A stretch of 64,000 nucleotides of DNA. Source: Timema cristinae. Taxonomy: Eukaryota; Arthropoda; Insecta; Phasmatodea; Timematidae. Location of the stretch: the NCBI GenBank assembly GCA_039000515.1, contig JBCFYV010000001.1:58703234-58767233 (forward strand), in the 5' to 3' direction. Positions within the stretch are counted from its first letter, which is position 1, and each line of letters starts with the position of its first letter. Under the pieces are notes generated by a model that worked only from the letters and a program-made list of their open reading frames with translations, searched no databases and was not told the origin of the DNA. The position numbers and the translations under genes were made by a program. This document shows, one piece after another, positions 1-14,400 of the stretch.

Positions 1-659
1 TGTGTTATAAACAAACACTCTAGCTTAATTGTACAAAGAAAATAAATAAATCAATTAATAATTTTTGTTTTCCCATTTAAAATGCATTGAAATGGAAACA
101 TTTTAATGAAAATATTTCAATAACTATTTTTAGCATGGTTTTAAAATTCCATAAGAATTATGAAAGATGCTCAGATATGTTACTAAAATAAATAAAAAAC
201 AACAATGTTGAATTATTAAATATTTTTTTAAAAACAATTTTTTGTTTAGAACCGTGCATTTATGGGTAGGCAGAGCCTTAAGGGCATTTCCTGATACCTT
301 ATAAGGCTGTAAATGTGTATATAGGTGCAAATTACTGTAATAAGACTAAACAATGTTTCAGTTTCTAGTTATTTTTACGGGGGACAGGGGGTGAGACAGA
401 TAATTGGGGGTCCCACAACCAAGGTTTACTACGTATGTTAAGGGAAGCTCTGGCATAAGAAGAATAAAATTAAGGAGACCTTTTCCAAATAACTTCCTCA
501 CGTATTTGAATATTCATAAAATTGTCTATAGAGATTTGGAGTGGTCCTTTGACTACCTTCATAACGGAAGTTATTTCGGACTTTACTGCATCTAAGTTGA
601 AACAATAGCTTTATATATATATATAATAATACGAAATAAAATAATAGTTATGTCACCCC

Positions 660-690
<31 letters not shown>

Positions 691-1072
691 TACCCAAGCT
701 AAAGAGAGAATTCTGTAAGAGGCGCTGCTTTAAAACAACAAACCTATTTTTTTTGTAGTCAACATAGTAGCTATATCATTATTTTATCGATTGTATAAAA
801 TACATACAAAGTTGTAGCAGTATTTCACATGACTTACGAATTTGTACTAATGTTAAAATAGTTTTAATAGAGCTTGTAACGTTCAGAAACTGTATGCTCC
901 AATGTGGCCCTTGTAATAATACTGATTTGGACCCACATCATATATTAAATAAATGGTACGAAACTCCGCACGGACTTTTTCGCTCTATTGTTTGAAAATG
1001 GAGATATTTTCTCAAAACTCGTAATATATGTTGTAATGATATTGGTTTGGATCAATCTAAAATATATAAAAA
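1..1072. other. AT-rich flank, no gene recognised
   Basis: Open frames here are under 70 codons and have no recognisable motif. Apart from a CA microsatellite I see no gene or RNA. The text around 900-1060 contains two similar stretches (a 'tactgatttggac' type phrase near 920 and 'tattggtttggat' near 1040), which hints at an old repeat. Confidence 0.5.
663..690. repeat. (CA)n microsatellite
   Basis: A run of about 14 uninterrupted CA dinucleotides. Confidence 0.95.
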
Positions 1073-1073
1073 G

Positions 1074-1140
1074 TCATGGATGAAGGTAATTTTTCTTTAA
1101 AGTAACATATGTAGAGTATCTTTTTATGATTCATCCATGA
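1074..1140. repeat. short inverted repeat
   Basis: The 11-bp arm TCATGGATGAA at 1074-1084 is the perfect reverse complement of 1130-1140, with a 45-bp spacer. It could be a MITE end or a chance hairpin. A similar 'attcatccatgat' phrase occurs near 9133. Confidence 0.55.
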
Positions 1141-1212
1141 AGAAATACGCGCTTTTCAGAAATAATGGGAAAAGGATTACACCATTAAAAATATGTTTTA
1201 TACCATTTTTCC

Positions 1213-1873
1213 TGTTACAGGAACAACTACGCAGTATTTGGCAAAGACGCCAATTCCCTATACCAATACGAAGCTAGCTTTCACAACACCTGTCGCCAGG
1301 ACTATTTCTATTAGTTAGTTTTTACACTGTTGACGAAGGGAGTAAGAGGCAAGGGGTATGTCATATATAAGCCATTTATGCGTATGTTTAAGGCAGCCAC
1401 AGACAGCCACACACAGTCCCAAGCAGCCACAAACAGCCACACTCATCCGCACACACACAAGTCGCTCTAGCACCCACGCTCACACAAGCAACGCAGTTAG
1501 GGACTCACAAATGCACTAGCACTGGCTCTCGCAGTCACATTCTAACACAGAATACAACAATTTACATTAATATCACAAGTGTGCACTGATATAAAGCATT
1601 TAATTAGAGTATGTATAAGTAATTAACAGATGTCATTTGAATAAATAGCATGTGAATAAACAGCCATCAACAGTTCTCTTTCTTACATTATTCATTATAC
1701 CGATTTAATTAGTGCTAGACCACGGAGCAATTAACAGCTGGTTAAACGGTATCTATTCCGTACAGTGATGATAGGCGCTCGACCATGGAGCTATAGACAA
1801 CCTAAACATCATCACAGCATTATTATATCAGGGAATTAATCCGTAGTGTTTTAATCGACGCCCAACGTGGGGC
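1213..1873 (+). mobile_element. probable Gypsy-type LTR plus primer-binding-site motif
   Basis: Seen: the segment opens TGTTACAGG at 1213, has TATATAAG at 1364-1371 and AATAAA at 1640-1645 and 1655-1660. It is followed at 1856-1873 by CGACGCCCAACGTGGGGC. The CGCCCAACGTGGGGC string is, from memory, the primer-binding-site wording of many arthropod Gypsy elements. TATA then polyA then PBS is the order expected of a left LTR on the + strand. No gag or pol follows, so this is at best a left LTR with a stub of internal DNA. The exact right edge of the LTR (about 1850) is uncertain and I found no second LTR. Confidence 0.5.
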
Positions 1874-4199
1874 GATTAATTCAATAGTGTTAAATGTGAA
1901 ACAAAATAATATAAACTAGTAAACCCAAGCGTAAATTGCACTACACTTATGTACAACTTTTTTTTTTGTCCCGTTTTAAATTTTATAATTTTGTTTTTAA
2001 AGAATTAATGTACTCATTTGTATGTTTGGACCTATAAAAAAGATCAATGTTGGGTCCACAAGGGTCAACACTTCGTATTAAAATTTCAACTTCTGGTTAA
2101 AATTCTCGACATTTTATTAAGTGTTGCAAATCTTCATGCCATCGCATTGCTGTTAAATTCCTCATATTTACAAATTTTGACCAATAAAAAGTGTAAATAT
2201 TGACTATTGAGTCTAAAATGGATATAGATCACTGTTGTGCAAACAGTTCTCCTAAGAGGTTTAAGGAAATACAACAAACTTTTAAAGACTTACTTATATT
2301 TAATTACTCTATGGCATTGGAGAATTATTGTGTTAAAACTTAAGTAGTATATCTTTACAACTAAAGCTCACAAAATTGTATTAATACATTTTTGCCAATA
2401 TCTCAGAAACTGTTGGATTTATAAAAATATATTTGTTATAAAAGTTTTATATTTTTAATAGTACTACAATTTTGTAATGATAAGTTATTTATTATCTCAA
2501 ATAGTTGTGAAGATACGGAAGTTTCTGATTCTGTAAGTTACCCTAAAAATCATTTTCATGGTAAAATGAAAATAGCCAGTTTATTTATAATCGTAATCAA
2601 CATTTAGATATTAATTTTAATCAAAATCGTTAGAGTCGATTTTGAGAAAAAATGTTTTTTTTTCTCTTTTCACCCTTTCTTAAACTACTCTTAATTCTAA
2701 GCTTAAAAAGACACACACAGACAGACGCATTGCAAAGACCACTTTCTAGGGTTTGGGGGTCTTGATACGTTAACATCCATCAACATTTCAGGTTAGATAT
2801 TCTTTTTAGTAGTAGTAAGCAAATTAATACTTTTAGATATACTAATGGTAACAACTATAATATTGTGTTTAAATCTCTTTAGTTTGAAATATTACGGACT
2901 TCCTATCACAAAAATTAAGGGACCCAGAGGTGGCCTAGTTCTTTTATCAAATATGGCATTTAGTTTAAATATTTTCTAGAAATAACAAAATAAAATTAAC
3001 ATGCATCAAAAATTATGCAAAGTCCACATATTCAGTTTTATTTAAACAACCTAACCCATATATTTGAATGATGTTTAATTCTCTTCTGATAAGAGAAAAT
3101 AGTGTTTGTACTTATCATAGTGATTAAAAATAAAATTTGGTATTTTACTTACTTCCTGTGTTTTATTTTATCCTCCATGAACCTTAATGATCCCATTAAA
3201 CTGCTACTTTTGCTTTTCACTCCCGCAGATAATATATATTTTTTTTTGCAACGTAGCAACCTTTTATATACGTCCAAGTTTTGGCACACTGTCACTAAAA
3301 GAATCATAGAATATATTGCAGTAACAAATGTGAGTCACAAAACTTTCGTTGATTATAATAACTGTTACTTATACAAATATTTAATGTAAACAATTTTAAC
3401 AAACTAATCTAGTAATCTATATATTACAAACAAATCAAGCACTTACGTGGCTCTCCTATATACATGGAAATTTCCCTCCACTGCCTCTCGGATACCCTAG
3501 CATTCTCGTAATTTCTTTCTAAAGGATCCCAAAGCGACCTTCTCTCACTCACTAGATTTATTAACACTTTTTTGATTTACCGCTTTTTAGCGTCGACATT
3601 GTTTACTTTTCGTTTGTGCTATTACAATTACATTTTGTAATGAGATACCTTTTGCCACCAATAAAGCGCTAGTGTCAGTGAGGTCACTGAATATATCAGA
3701 TTGCCATATTTTTGCTATAAGTTATTTGAATTGTCTGAATTTAGCTGTTAATGTAAACTCATCTTTTGACGATGTTTTCTTATTTTGAGTTGTTTGGTAA
3801 AGAAATGTAAAAATTTGCTGATTGATTGATTTTGACTTTGAATAGTTTCCAAAATATTTAATAGAATTTAACTGTGGTTTATCTAGACGTCTTTTATAAT
3901 TATGTTATATATTTTTTATTAACATGTTGGGATCTTGTTAACGTCTGTAATTGTGTCAACATTTAATAGTCCTGCGGGAGTTTGACCTATGGTCTGTAAG
4001 CCAAACTCTTGTGTTCCCCGAGATATCCGTATGATATTAAATTTAACTTACTTTTTTTCTTTTTTGTCTGTATTCAATGTAGCGTAGCAGACAACTTTCA
4101 TACCTATTTCAAAGATGCCCATTAGGCTCTTTTCTTTTTGTAGTAAATAAATATCTGACTAGACAGATATAAATTAATTTGCTCGGATAGTCAACACTT
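1874..4199. other. AT-rich intergenic DNA, nothing recognised
   Basis: Short open frames only, none with a protein-like motif. A phrase near 2711-2770 (ACAGACAGACGC, then a 'ctagggtttgggggtcttg' stretch) looks like repeat DNA. A somewhat GC-richer patch at 3440-3550 reads partly open on the - strand but I cannot assign it. Confidence 0.4.
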
Positions 4200-5080
4200 T
4201 AGGTTGTGGTGTTCTTCTTTGACTTCCAGCATTTTCTCTGAAATTATCCTCATCATTCTGATGGCATCTATGGTTCCTTTTCATTTTCTGAATCCAAATT
4301 GGTTTCCTTCCATTACATTTCCTAGTTTATCTTCCAATCACCATTTAAGTTTTTTTGCCATGATCTTCCAACATGAAAGATTAGGCTGATGGTCCTGTGG
4401 TCACTGGATTTATTTGCTTGTTTCTTTTTCTTAAGGGGCACCATAATTACGTCTATAACGTTCTTGGTCAATTTTCTGGTTTAGTGGATCTCATTTATAA
4501 GTTTTGTTAGAGCCGTTATTTAGCATTTCCTTCAGCATGCTAGAGAGCAGATTTCCTTCTTCACATGTCCTTTATGGCTCTGTCCACTTCACTCTTAAAA
4601 TTGTGTCCTTTGCTCATATTTTGCTTCAATCTCCGGGTTCCCTGGTGAATTTTCCTTATCATAAAGTTTTTCCATAAGTTATAACTTTTCTAAATGCTAA
4701 GAACTTCTTTAAGTTCCGACGCTTCTATTATTTATAAAAAAAATAATTTCCTACCTATTCCTGTGCTTTATGATACACTATGAAATAACTTCCTTTTATT
4801 GTAGCTCAATAATCTCATCGCATGTCTTAATTCTCTCTATGACATTTCCTTACTGTGTCTGTTTCTCCCTTTAGCTCATTGCTTATGCTCATATATTCTC
4901 CTTTTTTTCTACTTCCTCATCTCTTCCATTTTTTTGAAGTATTTATGTTGTTATCCAGGTGCTTTTTTGCAGTCCTTTTAAATTTTCCAACATTGTCATT
5001 ACGCACCTTACTTTCCACACTTATACTCTCTTCTTTCCCCTCGCTAAGCTTGTGCCATACCCTCAAAATGTGCTATCTTT
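4200..5080 (-). mobile_element. 5'- and 3'-truncated LINE reverse transcriptase remnant
   Basis: Read on the - strand, 4500-4200 gives a chain of reverse-transcriptase motifs. There is a DHRTISL block (usual form NYRTISLL) near 4390, then NQFGFRK near 4300, followed by GTIDAIRMMRIISEKMLE, which is the usual 'QFGFRKGxGTxDAI' segment of non-LTR retrotransposons. In-frame stops lie inside it, one directly after GFRK. Similarity fades above about 4700, where the - strand reads a lysine-rich segment typical of the linker before RT. The catalytic FADD-type box is not present because the copy breaks off near 4200. Clade not decidable by eye. Confidence 0.7.
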
Positions 5081-5339
5081 ATTAGTTGTTTAGTAGCGCT
5101 CGCATCGCTGGACCGAAACAAGATTCGCCAGTAATATTTATTAGACCTTAATAAATAATTTTTCCTATTTTAATGGCAGAATAACGGATGTAATTCTAAA
5201 TTTTTTTATACTAATTTACAATAATTGTTTTAGTAATCTGTGCTATTTTTTAAATATCCATGATCTTAGAAAAATTTGTTATGGATTAACTTATGTTATT
5301 TAATATTGAGTAATTCTCAATAACTATAAGTCTATAAAA

Positions 5340-5422
5340 ATGCCTTCTGGTAGTGGTTTGAAAGTTGCTGTTATCTGTTCAAGTAATATGAACAGAAGTA
5401 TGGAGGCACATGCTTTTCTTAG
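5340..5422 (+). CDS. Ssu72: Ssu72 exon 1 (residues 1-27 plus two bases)
   Basis: Starts at the first ATG of the conserved N terminus ([16 protein letters not shown]). It contains the whole CX5R phosphatase loop and ends in AG before a GTAAGG donor, phase 2. A TATA box or initiator could not be picked out of the AT-rich upstream DNA, so the transcription start is unknown. Confidence 0.95.
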
Positions 5423-8400
5423 GTAAGGTTATGTCATAAATCTAGGTTCCCATTAATTTAAATTATCTCCTAAACTCATAGATTGATTTCTTGTTCTCAA
5501 CATCCACTTTTGCTAAAACTTAGTAAGAAATAATGAATTTAATGGTAGACCTGAATGATTTGACATTCCATGCCATTGTCCCAAAAAAAGACTACTACTC
5601 TTGACAGAATATTGAACACCACATTCGAACTTTATAACTAAAATACCAAATTTGTATGGCTTCATTAAATATCCCATATATTTACCCAGTGGGGCCTCTT
5701 AAGACTGTAACATGAGGGGATTTTACTCGCCGCTACTAGTCACCACTTATTGGCAGTTGCTATTTACCTGTCTCATGTTAGTAGTTTCTGCTTTTAGTCA
5801 TAGTGAGTAGGCTAAGTGAATCTGCTCCATGCATACATTTAAAAATGTCGTCTATTGGTCATCGTTGACACATTTTATGACGCTTTATATGTGAGTTGTT
5901 TTCTTCTCAGTGTGCTATCATTCTAAATTTTTAAATTCTCTCCATTCACTTTACAATATATTTTGATAAAATTGTCTTGGGCGTTTCCACAGATTTAGTT
6001 TTCATTTGCTATGTCCTTCACTTGTTGACCTATTTCCAATATATATTACAAAACCGAATTATATTATCACCGGACCACTTCAAAACAAGTTTTTTATTTC
6101 CCAGACAGGATGATAAACACAGCAACACTCACACAAATGAACAAACCCAGTTCATTAGTGGCTATTGCAGTGATGACGTTTCTTGGCTGTCAAAAAAGGC
6201 TGAGCTCCCACACTATTAGAAGGATACCAGTGCCTAGGTCATGTGACCTTGGAGCAGTGTGCTGCTGGTGATTAGAATTGAACATGTTCATTTCAAGTAG
6301 CCTAACTGAGATTATTTTCAGTTGCTAGTTGGACATGTGAGTGGCATCTATGCTTTCACACTAGGCTAGAGTACCAGCCACTTATGTGCTACAAGAGAGT
6401 TCACACTTGTTTGTTTAGCACTACTCGCAGTGACGAGTGAGCTATATAACCAGCTGGTGGCCGGCGAAAGTTATGTCCACACAACACTCGCCAGCGGGCA
6501 GAAATAGCCACCGTTTTTAATTTACACTAGGCTGCTGAATGTCTAATAGTAAACCAGCCTAGTGTGAACACGGCTTAAGCTACTTGAAGGCTATGAGCTG
6601 TGGCTACTATTGTAGTAGCGGTGAGGAGTAAAGCTGTCTAGTAGTAGTATAACACAATCTTTACAGAGGATAGCATACAAAGAGGGCATAATTCCTAATA
6701 ATTTTTTGATGTCATATTATTAAAATAATCCATGACTGGAGCTCACAATCGAGCTATATTGGCTGTGTCAGTATGTCATATAGTAAATTAAATTTTTGCT
6801 ATAATATACTGATACACAAATAACAAATTTTCATTGATATCAAAATTAAAAAGTTATTGTAATTATTGTTTTATAATTAGTAACCCCATGGTTAATATAT
6901 TTTATTGGTGTCAGAAGTCATAATAATAAGTATTTTGGTTCATTGTATAATTGTATTAAAACTACCTCAAACTTACTTGCCATGCCTTTAATGCAGCACT
7001 AAGTAAATATTTTTATGAATTTGTTAAAATAAACTAACTTATTTTAAAAACATAACTAAGAGATTGATTGTGAATAGGACCAAGTAATCTAATAGAAGAT
7101 CAAAATAGTATGTTTGTCAATACAGTAGTTTATTGCTGGACACATCAGGATTCCAAAATTTCACTAAAAATATGTTGACACTCAGAAGGTTAGGTGTTAT
7201 TAGGTTGGGAAGGGATATTAAGCCTACCTATGCAAATAGAGTTGAATTCTGTAATGTTTTCTAAGCCATATTATGGTGTTTTTTTTTTACCATCCATATC
7301 CACAAAATCAAATTTAAAATGATAGGCTAATTAAACTAATATATTGTAAAATGGTTTTATGTAGCCTAATTAATTTTTTTAAGCTCACCTTAATCACAGT
7401 AAAACTTGAATATTTAGAACATTAATATTTAAATAATGTCACAACATGGCACTAGAAATACTTATTTTAATAAGCACTAGTTAACATTTTCACTATTACT
7501 ATTACTGAACTTAGCTTACTTTCCAGGCGTCAACACATATTTTTCATGAAACTCCAACATCCTAAAATACTGTCTTCATTTTTTTTAACTACCCAGGTTA
7601 CTCATGTGCAATTATTTTATGATATTAGTTTTGTTCTCATTCGAAATTTGCTTTTATTGTCATGTGTGCAGTTGGTAAAAAATATTTTATTTCTCATAAT
7701 ATGTGTTGTGTGTGCATTTGGTAAAATATATTTTATTTCTAATAATATGACATTTATTTTAAGAGTCCCAACCTCTTTATTTTATAAGTTATTTCTGTTT
7801 GGCAAAGTTTTGAACTATAAAAATGTTCTATATAATGCTTTTGGTGCCATTTTGTGACATTTAGATTTGTTTAAACTTTTATGTTAATTACTTTCATTTA
7901 AATATTTATGTTCTTCTGTGGCATAGGTGAGTTTTATTTTAATTTTATACAATTTGTGTACAATATTAATTTAGTTATCCTTGGAAGTTTGCTATTGCTG
8001 TGTTTATAGATGGTAAAAAAAACATTTTCTATATACCTAATATGAAATAGAAAAAGTGCAAAGAATGCAGCCCTCTTCGCATACTATTCCCAATTTACAC
8101 TTAAATCTTAACATTACAATATGGTAGCTTACTAAAATTATTTACAAAATATATATTACTGTAGTAATTCCTTTGTTTTATCTTATATTAATAGTTCATT
8201 CCTTCTAGTCTGTAATCAACTTTTACAACTCTGTATTTATTAAGCTCATTTGACTATTAACATTTTATTGTAAAATTTAAAAAAGTGTATATAATTATAA
8301 GCTATGGTGATTCATTTATTTCAAATCATTACAATTCACAAGTTATGAAGGTTCAAACTTGCTATTTTACACTTTTTATGTACCGTTATTAAGGTAAGGT

Positions 8401-11400
8401 AATAGATGTACCTTTGGGGCTGAAATTTAGTCTAACTAGACATTCATAATATATGAGGTGCACACATGAAATATTTATAATATTACTATTCATACCTTTT
8501 TATTACTAATTAACTTTCGAGTTCCTAGTGCCATAGAGTAATTAAGTAACTAATAATTTTGATTTTAATATTATCAATATTTCACTATGTACACTTCATA
8601 TGCATAGTCTAAATATAAAAGATTTCTTTACTCAAATGTTTATTCTCGGCAGGAAATTCTAAACACCAGTTTTTGTTTATTGATCAGAGGTCATGACTGT
8701 TATCAAAATAATTTCACCCATTTTTAAGGTCTTCTCTTCCCTTTTCTCCTTCCTAGAACATCACCATGAAAAAACAAAAAAATTAAATTGCAATATACCA
8801 TGATTGTCGATTTAATTTAGACAATATATTACAATTGCAAAATTCTTAAATCGCCCAATCGTACTTCTAAGTATCAATTTTGATGTTATTAAAGCTTACT
8901 TAGAGGAGTATTTGAATTTATTTCAGCAAGAAAGGGTTCCACGTAAAGTCTTTTGGGACAGGAGACAAGGTGAAACTTCCAGGAACTGCTCCAGATCGAC
9001 CCAACTGCTACGAGTTTGGCATCTCCTATGAGGAGATATACCAGGATCTTCTCAATAAGGACAAGTCCTTGTATCCTTGAACAGTGTATTTAAAAAATAG
9101 ACTAAGACAAAGGGATGAGTGTTGTGTTTCATGATTCATCCATGATTTTAGTCCTAGTAATGGGGAGCTCCTCAGTTTTGTGTTAAAGTAGGCAGGAACT
9201 ATAAGTGTGACCCCAAGAGATAATAGCCCTGCTTGTGTTATATGTCTGCAGGTGTATCATTAAGAGATAATAGCCTGCTTGTGTTATACTTCTGCAGGTT
9301 GTAATGATCCTGTTTTGTTGCATTGCTTTCTGGAGTAAGTAAAGCTATATTGAGTAAATCTCAGTGACTGTACTGTTGTTGTCACACTTTAAACACATGC
9401 AAGGCAGCTGCGGTCAAGAACATTTGGTTTGCTTGTTTACAGCTCTAATAAGAATTAAAGAAAAAACCTCCTTGTGTAGGTGCGATAGAGAGGGCAATAT
9501 TCTTAGTTTGAAAACTTTGGTATTTTTGATCTCTTTTTTTCTAGAAACAGTTCACTTGTGTCCGCAAGAGATCAGCAGCTCTCGGTCACAATTTCAAAGT
9601 GAAGCCAAATAAGTAGTCTTAATTTTTGTTTGAACTGCACAGAGTTGTTAACCGTTGTTTCGGGATGAGACGTGTGTGAGCCTACGTGGCAATTTCACCA
9701 TGATAAATACAACTTTCAAACATGTACTTTTATCAACAATTAAAACAAAATGGTGTCTGTAATTTATAAATAAAAATAATATACAATAACATGTACAAAA
9801 TGTGTTTAAATTAGAAAATATTTATATCACAATTCGCAGGAAGGTGTCAAGAAAATACCGGTTGCGACAATAGATTCTCAATTGCGGGGAAATAAGCGTC
9901 AGAATGTTACAAATGGTTCCCAAGCATCGGGGCACTAATCGACGAAATGTTACAAGATGTATCATTAAGAGATAATAACCCCGCTTGTGTTATACTTCTG
10001 CAGGGGTATCATTAAGAGAGAATAGCCCCACTTGTGTTATACATCTGCAGGTGTATCATTAAGAGATAATAGCCCCTCTTGTGTTATACTACTGCAGGTG
10101 TATCATTAAGTCATAATAACCAGCTTGTGTTATACTTCTGCAGGGGTATCATTAAGAGATAATAGCCCCGCTTGTGTTATACGTCTGCAGGTGTATCATT
10201 AAGAGATAATAGCCCCGCTTGTGTTATATGTATGCAGGTGTATCATTAAGAGATAATAGCCTGCTTGTGTTATACGTCTGCAGGTGTATCATTAAGAGAT
10301 AATAGCCCCTCTTGTGTTATACATCTGCAGGTGTATCATTAAGTCATAATAACCAGCTTGTGTTATACTTCTGCAGGGGTATCATTAAGAGATAATAGCC
10401 CCGCTTGTGTTATACGTCTGCAGGTGTATCATTAAGAGATAATAGCCCCACTTGTGTTATATGTCTGCAGGTGTATCATTAAGAGATAATAGCCCCTCTT
10501 TTGTTATACTTCTGCAGGTGTATCACTAAGAGATAATAGCCCTGTGTGTGTTATACTTCTGCAGGTATATCATTAAGAGATAATAACCCCGCTTGTGTTA
10601 TACTTCTGCAGATGTGTATCACTAAGAGATAATAGCCCCGCTTGTGCTATACGTCTGCAGGGGTATCATTAAATATTTTTATCAATCGAAGCCCAACCTC
10701 CACCATACCCCCACGAAAATGAAACTTTATATTAAAAGTGATGCTGAAAATATTTTAAAACTTGTAGTCTGAATAATCGGTTAAACTTCAATAATTTTGT
10801 CTTTGTAGAAATGCAAACAATTTTTTTTCTTCACAATTTTGACTTTAAAATGCACGCTTGAATTCAGGTGAAACAACTACTTTAGTCAATTTAATGAAAA
10901 CATTATAACAAATCATATTCATTCAACTAAGTTTAGTTTCTCTGTACAGTGTTTCCAGGCTACTAAAAATAAATGATACGACACAATCACACAAACTTTA
11001 TCATATTGCGTATTATGACTTCAAAGAAAATATTCAAAAATAGGCTTCGAGTAAAACTACCCTTAAGTATGTTTTCTTAATAAAACAAACATAATCTGGT
11101 TAGTCACAATCACTCTTTATACATCATTTTAAATCAAATTGTTCATAATTTTTTGAGCAAAATTCAAATTTTCAAAATAGATTATTTGTAAGCTATCCTA
11201 AAATTATTTGTTAACTGTAAATATTAAAATTTGTTCTTATTTATCATGAAAAACTATTCACAAATTTCCATTTTAAATTTAATCTTGAAAGTAAATTTCC
11301 AAAAAAATTAAATTTTCTTTATTTGTTGTAAGTAAACCACCCTTAAATTAATGAATTTTATATAAATAAAAATACATTATTATTGATATGTTAAATAGTC

Positions 11401-14400
11401 CTCTAATACCAGTTTTTATCCAAATAATTAAAATTATTTTCAAACAAATCAAATTATACCAAAATCAGCCATTAGTTTTCCATTATTAAATGAGTTTTTT
11501 CTTCTTCAAATCTACACAACTATTTTTATAGTAAACCACTTAACAGATAGGTACCCATTTTTAAACAAATCAATCCATATTTTTTATATATTCAGATTAA
11601 AAAAAACAGTCATCATTAAAATATCCACCACAGAATTTTCCCCTCATTAACAAGTATACAGCTTTTTTTGTCATGTTATTGTCAAAAACTCCCCAGATAG
11701 ACATTATAAACAAAAATGTTCTAGCTATTTACAGAATAATTTGCATTCTCAAAAATCACTCATTAGTAAACAACCCTTTTGAATTTTTACCCAAAATCAA
11801 TAATCATTAAACTATCCATGAATGAGTTTTTACCCCAACCTTATAAAAGTCAGAATTTAAAGATGAATGATTATAGATTTAAAGTAGTAGACCTACCAAG
11901 GATTCACAATTATTTAAAAGGAAAAAAAATGCATAGACATTGTTTTAAATTAAGTTTAAATTTAGAAGAGAAAAAATCAAAATTTAATTTTAAGATTTTT
12001 ATAATATGGTTTTCCCACTCTTTATCACTTGATAAACCCTTGTATTTAACACAATATTCAGATTCTAACCTCACCAGCAGATTTCAAAACCTATTTAATG
12101 TCATTTTGAGATTCCCAATATTTAACTTTCAACTTCCAAGCCTAAGTGTATCTAATCATACCACAATAAAAACTAGCTCCTGAATGGAACAGGGACTGTT
12201 ATTATGTAGTAATCAATAAAAATGTGTGCAATCAGATCATGATTTCTCCAATCATTCATTTTGCCACCAGCCTGCAATACATTATTATGCTTAAGAATGT
12301 AACAATATGAATCTGAAGCTTAAAAAACATGTTAATCATAAAAGTTTTCCAAAATACCAGTATTATTTAAAATCTATTACTTCTTGCATTTGTAATATGA
12401 AATTGTCCTCAACATGATTCAGTTACACACAAAATGGCCTCCTTCACATGCTTGACCGCAATAGACGCATTAAACCACGACCTGAGAGGTTTCAGGCTTG
12501 CAAGGATCGCTTCGACATTTTGGTCACTTGTGAGGAAAGAGTGTATGATCAAGTTATTGAAGGTCAGTGTTCCTAGACTATAATATAAAACTTAAAACAA
12601 TAAAACTACACAAAAATATAAATTTCACTTTTTATTTGTTTATATTGCCAAATATAGATAATAATGTTTTTACTGACTAGATCTAAAACACATGGTTATA
12701 TCTACTCTTTATTTAAATAAATTTCATTCCATATTAATTTAACTCTTGACATCTTGGTTTGGAGTTTTAAAATAATACATAATAATACAAAATTGAACAT
12801 TTAAAAGCAAAAGTCATATGTTCTGTTGCTAGTACAATCTATGAGAGACATAAACTATTAAAAACCAGTGAGAAGAAATCTAATTTTAAGGAAATTTAGC
12901 AAAATTTTCCTGGAAAGAGTATTAAAATCTCACTGATTGGAAAAAAACCCACCAAATGAACTCGATTGGGGATTAAACTTTGGTCTTTTGAGTGTGAACA
13001 AAGCCTGCTAGTTCCAAACAAAAACTACCAACAAGAACATTTTATACATGTTTGTCATTTCACAAATATCCTTAAATTAGATCTAACAGGTCTACTAGGA
13101 AATACCTACTCTTCTAAATCTATTTTTCTTCATCTTTAGTTGGGTTTTTTTTCCTTGGGGGATTGAGTTTTTAAATTTTCAATAGTTTACTATTTTGTTT
13201 TCCATTTAGTTGGCTCCTAAGGAATAAAAGTTTGATTTGGAACTTGTCATTTTACCTCCAACAAATTTGAAATAAAATCGAATGGCCGTCAAGTCTAGTA
13301 ATAAAGTGAAATACTTATACTCGGCCATCTATTAATTGAATTATAATTTGATAACAATTTGTAAGCGAGAATTTTTGGTTTCATCTTGAGACAATGTTGC
13401 TTAGTCGACCGACTTGTACCTGATCAACTTACTCTAATTAGTACAAGCTGTGACATAAAAGCTGACTCTTGTGTCACCAGTGGCTTTGTTTCTTTGTAGC
13501 TGATGATCTCACATATCCATCACAGACACTGCCTTTAAATATGATTGATTGATTGATTGTTTAACCCTGAGTATTTAATAAATACTGGAAACTCAGTGGT
13601 AAGCAACATTTGCGTGCTAAGCAAATGTTCCTGTGTCCAGGTGTCATTTATTTAGTTAAATTTACTTCTATTTAAAATGTACCCCTTTGAATGGAAATTA
13701 TCATTACAATTACCATTGATTATTCCAACCTATTATGTCCCCATAGAATTTAAACCCTTACATCTTAACTCATTATTTGTTTTGAGCACAGCGTCTTACT
13801 ACTCATTCGTCTCATGCTTATGTACTAATTATGCTAATAGGTTAAGGATTTGAAGGTGGTTGAATTTAGAGTAAGTGTATCCAAATTTGCGTGGAGAAAG
13901 TAGGAAACCATTTAGGAAAAACCACCCTCAGTACACCCGACCGGGCTTGAACCACAATATGCCCATCATCAACAGTCTAGCCTATTGCGAGAGTAGTGCC
14001 TTAGAACACGCAGCCGCAGAAGCAGGTAAAATGAACATTGATTTACAGTTTACATAAACCTGGTTCAGAAGCAATAGTTACCCCCTCCCAACACAACTCC
14101 CTCCAGCCTAGTTGCAGTCTTACCAGGAATGTATAATACAGACATGGTGGCGACTCATCTGGAAAACCTGGAAATATCGGAATTAAATTTATCTGTAAAA
14201 AACCTGGACATATCAGTGAAATTTCTCTTATAATCTGGAATTCCACAAAGATCCCACATATGACCATATTGATGCATTTGTCAAATAATAGTAATACACT
14301 CAGATTTACAATCAGATTTTGTGCAATTAGGTGGCTTGAAAACGCAAGTGTTGCACAAAGAGCAATGGACATCCCAAGTCTTGTTGTATTCGTAAATTGT

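Noticed and set aside
9957..10673. CRISPR-like regular repeats
   Set aside because: Units are contiguous and differ only by point changes; there are no unique spacers and the genome is eukaryotic.
11779..12183. 134-codon ORF in Ssu72 intron 2
   Set aside because: Composition follows the AT-rich background, with no motif, splice or polyA context.
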